DNA from: Anaerotruncus colihominis
GTDB lineage: Bacteria; Bacillota; Clostridia; Oscillospirales; Ruminococcaceae
Direction of reading: 5' to 3'
Length of the DNA: 64,000 bases
NCBI GenBank assembly: GCA_025146135.1
Contig: CP102255.1
Location: forward strand, 2,976,001 to 3,040,000
A program made the position numbers and the translations under genes. The notes beneath the pieces are model-generated. The model was given only the letters and a program-made list of their open reading frames with translations, ran no database searches and was not told the DNA's origin. Below are positions 57,263 to 64,000 of the stretch, piece after piece. Position 1 is the stretch's first letter; every line of letters begins with the position of its first letter.

Positions 57263-57844
57263 TCAGTCATTCAGAATGATCCAGCGTTCCCCATCGTAAT
57301 CCTCATACTTTTCTGTGGTGGCGTTCTGCTCGAAGTACACGCCCAGCATACGCTTGAGATCCTCGCCGCTGGCGAGGCTTGCCTTAAACCCCTGATCCTC
57401 GAGGCTCTTCTGGACGCGGGAGAGGTGGGTATGCAGTTCCATGCCTGTTTCCTCCCGCAGTCGGACCAGCACGAAAAACTCACGGGCAGTCGCCATCTGG
57501 ATCTGCAGACGGTCCAGGGATTTGGCGTCCGCCTCCAGCAGCCGGCTGATGACCGGCAGGTCCTCCTCAGCGGCCCGCTGGCGGTAGTGCCGCTTGTTGT
57601 CCTCAAAGCTCTCCTTGGAGTTGAGAGCCAGCATCTCGATCTCAGCCTGCCCTTTGAGGACGGTCATGAGGGCATAGATGCGGCTGCTCACGGCCTCCGG
57701 GGGCTGGACCGAGAGGTTGGTGGGCTTGATGGCAAAGAAGGCCAGCCGCCCGTGGTTGGTCTTCAGGCCGCTGTCGGTGATCTCATCGATCCCGATGAGC
57801 TGCCGGGTGGTCTGCTTGGCTTTTGCCTCTTTTTTTCTGCTCAT
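57263..57844 (-). CDS. VirB4 N-terminal-domain-like protein
   Basis: A 193-residue protein. It resembles the N-terminal part of VirB4/TraC ATPases (LIGIDEITDSGLKTNHGRLAFFAIKPTNLSV, a helix IYALMTVLKGQAEIEM, then FFVLVRLRE). There is no Walker motif. It overlaps the PrgI gene by 4 bp and precedes the VirB4 gene, so the two polypeptides probably work together. Membership is by eye. Confidence 0.72.
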   Translation of the reverse strand: MSRKKEAKAKQTTRQLIGIDEITDSGLKTNHGRLAFFAIKPTNLSVQPPEAVSSRIYALMTVLKGQAEIEMLALNSKESFEDNKRHYRQRAAEEDLPVISRLLEADAKSLDRLQIQMATAREFFVLVRLREETGMELHTHLSRVQKSLEDQGFKASLASGEDLKRMLGVYFEQNATTEKYEDYDGERWIILND

Positions 57845-58131
57845 TCTTCATCACTCCTGTTCTTTGTTGAGCCGCACAATCCCCAGGCATAGGTCTGCTG
57901 GCCCAGGAGGAAATACCGGACTGCGCAGCGCAGGAAATCCAAAATACTGGTATCCTCCAGCCGGATGGAGAGAAAGGCATAGGCTGCGGTGATCACCACC
58001 GGGGGCAGAAAGCCCAGTTGGGCCATGGCGAATACGGAGATCAAGGCGCCCACGCCGACAATGGCGATGTCCCGCAGCTCCCACAGCCATAAAACCGCTT
58101 TTGATTTCAGGTTGTCCGGATAGATATACAC
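57841..58131 (-). CDS. PrgI family (VirB3-like) membrane protein
   Basis: A 96-residue protein with two membrane helices (about 20-38 and 40-55), preceded by YPDNLKSKAVLWLWELRD and followed by SIRLEDTSILDFLRCAVRYF, the order typical of PrgI/VirB3 proteins. The GTG start at 58131 has GAGGTG upstream. VirB3-like proteins sit at the inner-membrane side of the channel next to VirB4, which is encoded just downstream. Confidence 0.82.
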   Translation of the reverse strand: MYIYPDNLKSKAVLWLWELRDIAIVGVGALISVFAMAQLGFLPPVVITAAYAFLSIRLEDTSILDFLRCAVRYFLLGQQTYAWGLCGSTKNRSDEE

Positions 58132-58142
58132 TTACGTTCACC

Positions 58143-58709
58143 TCACATTGTCATGCTCATTCCAAATCCCTGTTCATCCTGTTCAGGATCGGGTTCCTGA
58201 CTTTGCGCTTCGTCTCGCTCCTGCGTTTCGCTCTGGTTTTGTTCCATCTCCCAGGAGCGGAGTTCCTGAGCTACCACCCCCACAACAAAGGCCCGTTTGG
58301 ACATACCTTTGTGTGCCTCGAGATACTGCTCAACGCGTTGGAAAAGCGTCTCGGGCATGGTGATTGCCAGCGTCCGTTCTTTCTTGTTGTCCTGTATGGC
58401 CGCATCCTGGAGCGGCTCCTCACCCTGTTCCCACTGGCCCAACGCCTGATTCAGAAGGCTCTGGACAAATGCCTTTTGGGTGAGTGGTGAATGGGCATCC
58501 AAATACGACTTCAACTGCTGGAACATCTCCTCTGAAATCTGAACGGCCAAAGTACGCTGTTCCTGCCTCGGTGTGGCAGGCTGGTCCAGATAGGCGGTGA
58601 GTACCTTGGTGAGATACTCGCCATTGGTCATCTCCGGATCTTTGTTTTCCATCAGCCGCTTATGAAGCGACTCTGGAATCAAACCACAGAGATTTTTCAT
58701 GGGTTCCAT
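58143..58709 (-). CDS. Ribbon-helix-helix-like element protein
   Basis: A 188-residue protein with two similar segments of the Arc/RHH kind (LAVQISEEMFQQLKSYLDAH and LAITMPETLFQRVEQYLEAH, each followed by a KAFV or RAFV helix), so it is an internal duplication. An acidic tail rich in Gln/Glu follows. The ATG at 58709 has AAAGGAG upstream. The frame stays open upstream to 58880 and there encodes the tail of a DNA methyltransferase. Confidence 0.75.
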   Translation of the reverse strand: MEPMKNLCGLIPESLHKRLMENKDPEMTNGEYLTKVLTAYLDQPATPRQEQRTLAVQISEEMFQQLKSYLDAHSPLTQKAFVQSLLNQALGQWEQGEEPLQDAAIQDNKKERTLAITMPETLFQRVEQYLEAHKGMSKRAFVVGVVAQELRSWEMEQNQSETQERDEAQSQEPDPEQDEQGFGMSMTM

Positions 58710-58739
58710 GTTAAAGCTCCTTTCACTTAATTCTGTTGA

Positions 58740-58905
58740 TTCAGTAAACGTCAATGCGATCCCCCGCAGGACAAAGTCCACGCAGGGGATCGCCACAGAG
58801 TTGCTCAGCGCCTTGTACCGGGCGGAGTCGGAGGCGCCGGGCAGATAAGCCCAGTAGTCAGGGAAACCCTCCAATCCCATCGAACAGGCTGCCCAGTGTG
58901 GGCAT
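58740..58905 (-). pseudogene. Deletion scar of a DNA cytosine methyltransferase gene
   Basis: Two ends of a 5-methylcytosine methyltransferase meet here. The first end is TLGSLFDGIGGFP (58858-58903), the SAM-binding start of the family. The second is EGFPDYWAYLPGASDSARYK followed by ALSNSVAIP (to about 58790), the last motif. The catalytic PCQ and ENV blocks and all between are missing. The two ends share the GGGTTTCCC stretch in different frames, so an internal deletion by short homology is likely. Confidence 0.8.
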
Positions 58906-59289
58906 TACGCCATACCCATGCTCTGGAGCGTCACTTTGCTCCATCTCAGCGGGCAGAGCCTCCTGCTTTATTTCCTGCTCTCCAATCTGTCGAATGGGGA
59001 TACCAAGTTTTTGGGCCTCCTCAATCTCACGGGCCATGCCGGAACTGATCCGGTCGCCGCAGCACCACAGTTCATCGCAGACTTCCAGCACCCGGTGTCC
59101 CAGCCGCAGTCCAATTTCCCGTTCTGTTGGCTCAGCGTCATCCAACATCTGTGGGTAGAGCAGGTGGACGGCGATGGGCGTATGCCCCTGATGGATGGCA
59201 TACCGGCACGCCTTTTTCGCAAACGCGGTGTTTGCCTCAATATCTCCTGCATAGGGAGAGGCGATGTAAATCAGTTTTTCTCTGCTCAT
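58858..59289 (-). CDS. DUF4406-like protein (nucleoside 2-deoxyribosyltransferase fold)
   Basis: A 143-residue protein. Residues 1-105 fit a DUF4406/nucleoside-deoxyribosyltransferase-like fold (KLIYIASPYAGDIEANTAFAKKACRYAIHQGHTPIAVHLLYP in outline, then ELWCCGDRISSGMAREIEEA). A linker follows, and residues 129-143 are the start of the lost methyltransferase. Overlaps the TrbL-like gene start by 4 bp. In intact relatives the methyltransferase probably follows or is fused. Confidence 0.75.
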   Translation of the reverse strand: MSREKLIYIASPYAGDIEANTAFAKKACRYAIHQGHTPIAVHLLYPQMLDDAEPTEREIGLRLGHRVLEVCDELWCCGDRISSGMAREIEEAQKLGIPIRQIGEQEIKQEALPAEMEQSDAPEHGYGVMPTLGSLFDGIGGFP

Positions 59290-60191
59290 TTCGCCGCCCC
59301 CACTGCCTGTACCACGGTGCGGGTGGTGTTGACCGCTGACTGTGCTGCATAGACGGCGGACATGATGTTGGCGCGTGTCGAGGTGTCCAGCCCAAAGGCG
59401 CCGCAGATGCGGGGCACTTCACCGGCCGACAGCATCAGGCCAAGGCCCAGCAGCGCATGATCCTTCAGCACCAGCAGTCCCGCTGTAAGGATGGTGGCCT
59501 GCAGGAAGGTGGTCAGACACAGACCGATGATCTGCTTGCACCACTGCACAAAACCGTCCATATAGCCGCGGGGCACCGAGAACATATACAGGGAACCCAC
59601 AGCAATCTGGATGAGTAAGACTCCTCCGCGCTTGAGGTTGGAGAAAAAGCACTTGATGACGGCGTACCCCATCATGATGATAATAAAAATGACCATGATG
59701 GGGCTGGTGATGCTGCCGATCCCGCCGAATACGCCGGAGGAGGCCGCGGCCCCGATATCCACGCCCTGCAGGGAGTTGATGATATCAGTGGAAAGGGCAT
59801 CAAAGCTCTCGCCATACCCGGTAATTCCAGAGGTCAGGCTGGCCTGCAGCGTGACGGAGAGTTTATAAAGTTCCACCGGCACCAGGGTAAAACACCCCAC
59901 GGCCATAAAGCCCTTGACGGCGCTGATAGCCGCGTCCTTGATACTGGCCCGTCCGGTCTGGTATTCGATTCCGACCTCGAACACGGCCACCACCAGCCCG
60001 ACGACATACAGCGTCCAGGCCAGATAAGAAAAAAAGAGAACAATGGACTGTACCCAGCTCATCTCGAAGAGCTCGACGCCCATGTTCCCCATCTCGGCAA
60101 AAAAGTTGCCAAAGAAACCAACAAGCTGGCTGTAGACCCAGTCGATAAACTGATCCATCAGCCCGCCAAGGAAAAAGTCCAATATAAACAT
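59286..60191 (-). CDS. TrbL/VirB6-like multi-pass membrane protein
   Basis: A 301-residue protein with about six membrane helices (near 48-72, 88-105, 165-190, 195-215, 220-240 and 240-255) and a glycine-rich loop after residue 140 (IGAAASSGVFGGIGSITSP). N-terminus MFILDFFLGGLMDQFIDWVYS is amphipathic. The VirB6/TrbL type forms part of the channel in the membrane. It stands between the pilin-like gene and PrgI/VirB4. Family by layout and context. Confidence 0.82.
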   Translation of the reverse strand: MFILDFFLGGLMDQFIDWVYSQLVGFFGNFFAEMGNMGVELFEMSWVQSIVLFFSYLAWTLYVVGLVVAVFEVGIEYQTGRASIKDAAISAVKGFMAVGCFTLVPVELYKLSVTLQASLTSGITGYGESFDALSTDIINSLQGVDIGAAASSGVFGGIGSITSPIMVIFIIIMMGYAVIKCFFSNLKRGGVLLIQIAVGSLYMFSVPRGYMDGFVQWCKQIIGLCLTTFLQATILTAGLLVLKDHALLGLGLMLSAGEVPRICGAFGLDTSTRANIMSAVYAAQSAVNTTRTVVQAVGAAK

Positions 60192-60260
60192 CTGGTGGTT
60201 TCACCCCTTTGCGTAAGGGGGACCGTGCCAGCATTGGACGCATACTCCTGCTCAAAGGCA

Positions 60261-60288
60261 CAGGGGCCGTGACTGGGCACGGCCCCTG
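60261..60288. repeat. Perfect 11-bp hairpin upstream of the TrbL-like gene
   Basis: CAGGGGCCGTG (60261-60271) and CACGGCCCCTG (60278-60288) with a 6-nt loop. There is no T-run on either strand, so it is not a simple terminator; it may be a processing or stability hairpin within the operon mRNA. Confidence 0.65.
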
Positions 60289-60310
60289 CTTGTATTCGCT
60301 TCCTATTTTC

Positions 60311-60739
60311 TTAGCACATTTGCGGGCTGTGTTCCTGCGCCTCCTCCTGACGCTGGAACACCTGCAGATATTCGTCCACCGTACCCGCCAGCAGCCTGTA
60401 ATCCGCCTGAGTAGGCTGGTAAACATACCAGTCTACCTTCCCATAATCGTCCCAGAGGTGTGGTAAGATACCATCCGAGAAGTTGGGATTGCTCACTTTT
60501 TTCTTTCCCAGTAAATCGCCAAAGCGTAGGATATTCACATCCACCGCGCCCTCGGTCCGGTTCAGGATCGTCAGCTTGAGGGCATTGTACTGGCTGGCAA
60601 TGTTCAGAGAAACAAACTCCAGCCTGGCCCGCAAATCCGGGTCAAGCTGGATATAGGCGGATCTGCCCGCATAAGACACAACGCCGCTGGTTTTGCACTG
60701 AGTGAGGATTTTCCTCAACTCCTGTCCAAATGGATTCAA
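60311..60739 (-). CDS. Element-specific hypothetical protein, 142 aa
   Basis: A 142-residue protein starting with TTG at 60739 (GGAGGG eleven bases upstream; MNPFGQELRKILTQC). Strands SGVVSYAGRSAYIQLDP and a helix in ASQYNALKLTIL, then WDDYGKVDWYVYQPTQADYRLLAGTVDEYL. Not recognised (a DUF6100-like label comes to mind but I cannot confirm it). Confidence 0.65.
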   Translation of the reverse strand: MNPFGQELRKILTQCKTSGVVSYAGRSAYIQLDPDLRARLEFVSLNIASQYNALKLTILNRTEGAVDVNILRFGDLLGKKKVSNPNFSDGILPHLWDDYGKVDWYVYQPTQADYRLLAGTVDEYLQVFQRQEEAQEHSPQMC

Positions 60740-60756
60740 TTTTCTTCTTTCCCTCC

Positions 60757-61302
60757 CTACATGGTTAATTCCGGGACAGTCGGCGCCGGTGGATGAGCTA
60801 ACTCCAGCGTACTGCCTTCCAAGGCCAGAACGCCATCCAGCCGGTGAATAAGGCCCTCCATGTGTTTCTGCCATCCGTCCCAATCCTTCGGATCAAACCA
60901 GCCGCCGGGCAGCTCGCCGGCTTTGATCTGCCGCTCCGCTCTGATCCTGGCGTATTTCAAAGTGTCCGCAAGGTAATCCCGGAGTTCCCGGAGAGAAGCC
61001 CTTGATGCTGTAAACGAGGTGATGGACCGGAACTTGTTGTCCTCGGCCGCCCACTCCTCATCATAGTCCAAACTGCCGGGATCACCGTCAAGATACTTTA
61101 CAACGATCTCAGCCAGTGCCATAGGGCTGGTATGCGCACACCCCAGCTTTACATCACAGGGGGCATTCCATCGGTCTTTCTTTAATCGTTCAAGCATTTC
61201 TCCCAGGTCCAGTTGTCCATCTGCCGGTAAATTGTACCGGACACATCCAACCGCATCCAGTCCATTGTCGGACTCCAGTGCGGTGATTCCCCAACAGCCC
61301 AT
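60757..61302 (-). CDS. Free-standing DUF4259 protein
   Basis: A 181-residue protein matching DUF4259: MGCWGITALESDNGLDAVGCV, PMALAEIVVKYLDG, and FTASRASLRELRDYLADTL. The same domain begins the giant protein of the immunity array (MGAWGIKALERDEGLDVLD). DUF4259 is immunity-type; its presence inside the transfer operon suggests that the element carries its own protective gene (inference). GGGAG precedes the ATG. Confidence 0.82.
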   Translation of the reverse strand: MGCWGITALESDNGLDAVGCVRYNLPADGQLDLGEMLERLKKDRWNAPCDVKLGCAHTSPMALAEIVVKYLDGDPGSLDYDEEWAAEDNKFRSITSFTASRASLRELRDYLADTLKYARIRAERQIKAGELPGGWFDPKDWDGWQKHMEGLIHRLDGVLALEGSTLELAHPPAPTVPELTM

Positions 61303-61346
61303 AGAAACCGTCTCCCATTTCCGGCTTACGCCTCATCATTCTTGTC

Positions 61347-61811
61347 CTACATTTCCAGTTTCGGTCCAATCTGCTCCTGCTCATCCAGCCCAAATGCCTC
61401 GCGCATTTCCGCATCCGCCAGAATCCCGAACGCTTCCTGACAATCTGCGCAGCTCACGATCCAGGTCTTTCCTTCAAAGTACCGGAGCATTTCCGCCAAT
61501 ATTCTGGTCTTCGGGTCCGAGGCAGAGAGAAGCTGCTCCACCTCCTCCCGCGAAAGATATTTGCGCTCTCCGCTCCAGGAGCCAATCACGCCGACAGTGT
61601 ACTCAGGGATTTCCTCCGGCAGTATTTTACAATCCAGAACCGGATCTGGATCAAAGGTGAAAAACACATCAAAGGGAGTATCTTCTACCACGCTTACCCC
61701 GATGCCGTATGGACCTGCGCCTGCTCTGCACATCCCGGCAGACCGCTGGTACAACTCGTTAACCAATGAGAGCATTTTATTTCCGGATGGATTTGAAATT
61801 GGATATTCCAT
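61347..61811 (-). CDS. Element-specific hypothetical protein, 154 aa
   Basis: A 154-residue acidic protein with an alpha/beta pattern (GIGVSVVEDTPFDVFFTFDPDP, EIPEYTVGVIGSWSGERKYL, TWIVSCADCQEAFGIL). CADC is one cysteine pair. GGAGG precedes the ATG. Not recognised. Confidence 0.65.
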   Translation of the reverse strand: MEYPISNPSGNKMLSLVNELYQRSAGMCRAGAGPYGIGVSVVEDTPFDVFFTFDPDPVLDCKILPEEIPEYTVGVIGSWSGERKYLSREEVEQLLSASDPKTRILAEMLRYFEGKTWIVSCADCQEAFGILADAEMREAFGLDEQEQIGPKLEM

Positions 61812-61845
61812 TGGTCCTTTCCTCCTGTGTTCTCAGAATAATTCT

Positions 61846-62187
61846 TTACATTCCCAGGATGCTCCAGACATAGGTGGGAGCCGTCAGGGTGAAAATGAGG
61901 CAGGCAAACAGAATGGCCGGCGCGGTCCACTCAAATTGGCCGTGCTTTCTGTAGTCAAAATACGCCATCCCCAATTTTGCAAAGAAAAATACGGCCAAAA
62001 TAAGATCGATCACCGGAAAAATGACATTATTCACTACGGTTTTGATCTGCTCAGATGCCGTTGTCCATGTCCCCTCAATGGCCTCGGCCACATTTCCCGT
62101 TTCAGCAGCAAAGGCAGTCGTGCCGAGTAGGGCTGCCAGCAGGAAGACCATTACAAACCCGCAGAGAACCTTTCTGTACTTTGTCAT
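61846..62187 (-). CDS. DUF3852, VirB2-like pilin candidate
   Basis: A 113-residue protein. A signal peptide (about 1-28, ending TAFAAETGN) is followed by a short exposed segment and two membrane helices (about 55-76 and 88-108) around YFDYRKHGQFEWT. This is the layout of VirB2/TrbC-type pilins and of DUF3852 of Clostridial elements. The ATG at 62187 has AAAGGTGG eight bases upstream; the GTG at 62199 is an alternative. Likely a surface component of the transfer channel. Confidence 0.8.
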   Translation of the reverse strand: MTKYRKVLCGFVMVFLLAALLGTTAFAAETGNVAEAIEGTWTTASEQIKTVVNNVIFPVIDLILAVFFFAKLGMAYFDYRKHGQFEWTAPAILFACLIFTLTAPTYVWSILGM

Positions 62188-62220
62188 AAAATAATCCACC
62201 TTTCTTTTGAAAAGGAAAAG

Positions 62221-62246
62221 CCGCGGGAGTTATTCTCCCGCGGCAC
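62221..62246 (-). terminator. Terminator or attenuator before the pilin gene
   Basis: A perfect hairpin (GCCGCGGGAG/CTCCCGCGGC, loop TTATT or so), on the minus strand followed by a T-rich stretch of TTTTCCTTTTC. It lies between the gene at 62322 and the pilin gene and would lower read-through into it. Confidence 0.75.
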
Positions 62247-62321
62247 AGGTGGACCAGCACAACCAAGCCGCAAGGTATTTCCCACGGCCTGTCTCTTTTC
62301 TGCTTTTACTCTGATAATCGC

Positions 62322-62786
62322 TTACAAGGTAAGGATCTGTCCGTCAGATGCGGATAGTTCTTGGAACTTTTCTTTTAATAATGCTTCAAGCACCTCCTTT
62401 GCGAGTTTACAAAACACCGAATACATTGGAAGCCCATTTTCGGCTGTGTATTCGTATGGCTCCGGCAGCCGACCGTGCTTTTGAAAGAAACCATTTTCCG
62501 CCTCTATAAGCCGCTCAACAGACCACTCCCGTACTTCGTTCCGATATACCAGGATGGTTTGAATATGGCGCTCATCTCTTGCGGAGAGAAGCGTGGGGTA
62601 GCGAAGTTCAGCATACTCCTGGGCGGTCATCCCCATGTAGCGCTCAAAGGTCCTGCGTGTTGGCAGCCCAAATTGGGGATTCATTTCCCGCGCCACCGGC
62701 AGCCTGCTGTTCTTTTCCACGAATCCCGCAAAGGCTTCTTCGATTTTCCCCTTGGTCCATACTGCCGGGGGCCCTTTTTTACCCAC
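62322..62786 (-). CDS. Hypothetical DNA-binding-like protein, 154 aa
   Basis: A 154-residue basic protein with two similar helical units, each a helix then a turn with P: WTKGKIEEAFAGFVEKNSRLPVAREMNPQFGLPTRRTFERY in outline, and IEAENGFFQKHGRLPEPYEYTAENGLPMYSVF. This repeat looks like a helix-turn-helix pair. The GTG at 62786 has AAGGAGG nine bases upstream; a TTG at 62792 is an alternative. Family not known to me. Confidence 0.65.
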   Translation of the reverse strand: MGKKGPPAVWTKGKIEEAFAGFVEKNSRLPVAREMNPQFGLPTRRTFERYMGMTAQEYAELRYPTLLSARDERHIQTILVYRNEVREWSVERLIEAENGFFQKHGRLPEPYEYTAENGLPMYSVFCKLAKEVLEALLKEKFQELSASDGQILTL

Positions 62787-62800
62787 TGTCAAGAGCCTCC

Positions 62801-63274
62801 TTACATCGAGAAAGAAATATCAAAAAACCGCGTCTGAGCAACCTCGACCAGCGGGGCCACTTCAATAACCTCGGGATTCTGTTGGAACTTCAGATCTCCC
62901 CGGAAGCCCAGCTTCAGGTTGCTGAATACCTCGGCGGCCTTCAGCAGTTCGGGCGGCGATCCCGGAGGCGTCTCCTGCATCCAGGGCACCCACTCGCCAG
63001 TCTGATACCGGGGGGTCAGCCGGAGGATCACATAGTCCTCCGGCACAAACTTGGGGTAGTGGCCGATGCTGCCGCCCACCTTGTAATAGGGCTTCCCCTC
63101 GATCATGACGGTGGCCCGCATGAGCGTCAGGGTATCCTCCAGAGAGGCACAGAACCAGCACTCCCAATCGCCCATGCGCCGGATTCGACCGTCCCGCAGG
63201 ATGCTGTCCAGATTCTTTCGGTGCGTGTAGTGGTAGACCTCGCTGGGCCGCTCATCCAATCGGATATATCCCAT
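62801..63274 (-). CDS. ADP-ribosyltransferase-like (DarT/KptA-type fold?) protein
   Basis: A 157-residue protein. EVYHYTHRKNLDSILRDGRIRR at residues 12-33 (H-x-T, then NL-x-SIL-x-DG) has the pattern of the NAD-binding start of DarT-like and tRNA 2'-phosphotransferase-like ADP-ribosyltransferase folds. After it come MGDWECWFCASLEDTLTLM and a strand region. The fold call is by motif only; the Glu of the active site is not assigned. GGAGG precedes the ATG. Confidence 0.55.
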   Translation of the reverse strand: MGYIRLDERPSEVYHYTHRKNLDSILRDGRIRRMGDWECWFCASLEDTLTLMRATVMIEGKPYYKVGGSIGHYPKFVPEDYVILRLTPRYQTGEWVPWMQETPPGSPPELLKAAEVFSNLKLGFRGDLKFQQNPEVIEVAPLVEVAQTRFFDISFSM

Positions 63275-63286
63275 AGCGTCTACCTC

Positions 63287-64000
63287 CTACGGGTCAAGCG
63301 GGGCGATGTGCCAATCGTCCCACAGATTGCCTCGGATGCTCAGCGAATCGGTGAGGTTGACCGACAGCATCCCCGCCGGCGTCCAGCAGTCGATGACCCA
63401 GGTGTTGACCGTATAGGAGCCGTCCGGGTACCAGATCGGCGTGAAATGGGTGCGCCGGTTATAGGTGCTGTACTCGTTCTTCTGGAACTCCAGCCGGGAG
63501 GACGAGGAGCTGATGGAGATGCGGTCCAACAGCCGCCAGAACGACTCATAATTAAATTCGGGGAAATAACTGACCGCGTTCTGGAGTGGTGTGGCAGCAG
63601 ACCGCTGGGAGCTGCTGACCCTGGCGGTGACCACCTGGTTGACCCCATAGCCGGATTTCATTGTGGTTCCGCTGGCAGTGGGATTCTTCTCATCCGGCGT
63701 GATCTCCATATCGGCGGAGAGAGTGGCATTGTAGCGTTCCAGGTCAAATTCCCACCACCCGTGGTCGCACCAGTATCCGTCCTCATCATCGCCGTGCCAC
63801 ACCCAGTATTCCTGCCACCAGGGGTCCCAGATGGTCCACTGGGCGGAGGTCTTCTCCGGCCGGTCTGGGACCGGGGAGGGCGTGAAGGAATCATTCCGGT
63901 CATCCGCCACTGGATTGGGAGGTGGGTTCTCATCCAGATCCACAATCTTGCAGTGGATGGTGGCCTGGGCCGAGCCGGGGCCGGACACGTCCACGTCAAT
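63287..64000 (-). CDS. C-terminal part of a large surface-type protein (cut by the window)
   Basis: At least 237 residues with the frame open at the window edge. Proline- and tryptophan-rich (WDPWWQEYWVWHGDDEDGYW), then strand-rich with many Ser/Thr (VVTARVSSSQRSA, FTPIWYPDGSYTVNTWVIDCW). It lacks a C-terminal sorting motif; no membrane helix is visible in this part. It is upstream of the transfer genes in the same orientation. It looks extracellular, perhaps a large surface component of the element (inference). Confidence 0.65.
   Translation of the reverse strand: MDVDVSGPGSAQATIHCKIVDLDENPPPNPVADDRNDSFTPSPVPDRPEKTSAQWTIWDPWWQEYWVWHGDDEDGYWCDHGWWEFDLERYNATLSADMEITPDEKNPTASGTTMKSGYGVNQVVTARVSSSQRSAATPLQNAVSYFPEFNYESFWRLLDRISISSSSSRLEFQKNEYSTYNRRTHFTPIWYPDGSYTVNTWVIDCWTPAGMLSVNLTDSLSIRGNLWDDWHIAPLDP

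Noticed and set aside
1..64000. CRISPR arrays, rRNA and tRNA genes, insertion sequences
   Set aside because: No regularly spaced repeats, no recognisable RNA genes and no transposase were seen on reading through; short tRNAs could still be missed without a search tool.

Overview
The window looks like part of a gut Clostridia genome (Oscillospirales / Flavonifractor-like is my best guess). I base this on its moderately high GC content, AGGAGG-type ribosome binding sites, frequent GTG/TTG starts, and a Tn1549-type conjugative module of the kind common in those bacteria. It holds two large blocks, both read almost entirely from the minus strand, so transcription runs from high to low coordinates.

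Block 1 (about 0.1-36.9 kb) is an uninterrupted tandem array of 45 genes, all on the minus strand, usually with 0-50 bp gaps or 1-14 bp overlaps. Its products are dominated by families known as immunity proteins of polymorphic toxin systems, or by small DUFs that travel with them: SUKH/SMI1, SUKH-3, barstar, DUF4261, DUF4259, suppressor-of-fused (SUFU), DUF4253, DUF4241, DUF2185, DUF2262, DUF5713, Imm51/DUF6881-like, Imm17-like, Imm32-like, DKNYY, ankyrin, leucine-rich-repeat and NTF2-like proteins, and CbrC. Mixed in are enzymes that could undo toxin damage: an RtcB RNA ligase and a NADAR N-glycosidase. There is also a free EF-Tu domain-3-like protein. I see no toxin gene, so this is a 'polyimmunity' locus without attackers. 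Its centrepiece is a 1936-residue protein that joins at least five immunity-type domains in one chain. The array ends at a WYL regulator and a strong hairpin terminator (62-95). At its upstream end a small ORF runs through a second strong terminator (36924-37097), which suggests attenuation control.

Junction (about 37.1-39.7 kb): a SLOG/DUF1273-like gene (minus), then an XRE regulator and a DUF4317 gene (both plus), then a set of hairpins.

Block 2 (about 39.7-64 kb) is the transfer module of an integrative conjugative element. In transcription order from the right it holds: a cut-off surface-type protein; an ADP-ribosyltransferase-like protein; a VirB2-like pilin candidate; a free DUF4259 protein; a TrbL/VirB6-like membrane protein; a DUF4406-like protein abutting the deletion scar of a DNA cytosine methyltransferase; a ribbon-helix-helix-like protein; PrgI/VirB3; a VirB4 split over two genes; an M23 peptidase; a series of element-specific unknowns; a probable oriT region; a mobilisation accessory protein; a MobP-type relaxase carrying Sel1 repeats; a small basic protein; a TOPRIM/DUF3991 primase-like protein; the VirD4 coupling protein; and a winged-helix protein. 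No integrase or attachment site is visible. Whether the immunity array is cargo of this element therefore cannot be settled from the window, but its position directly downstream of the transfer genes makes that likely.
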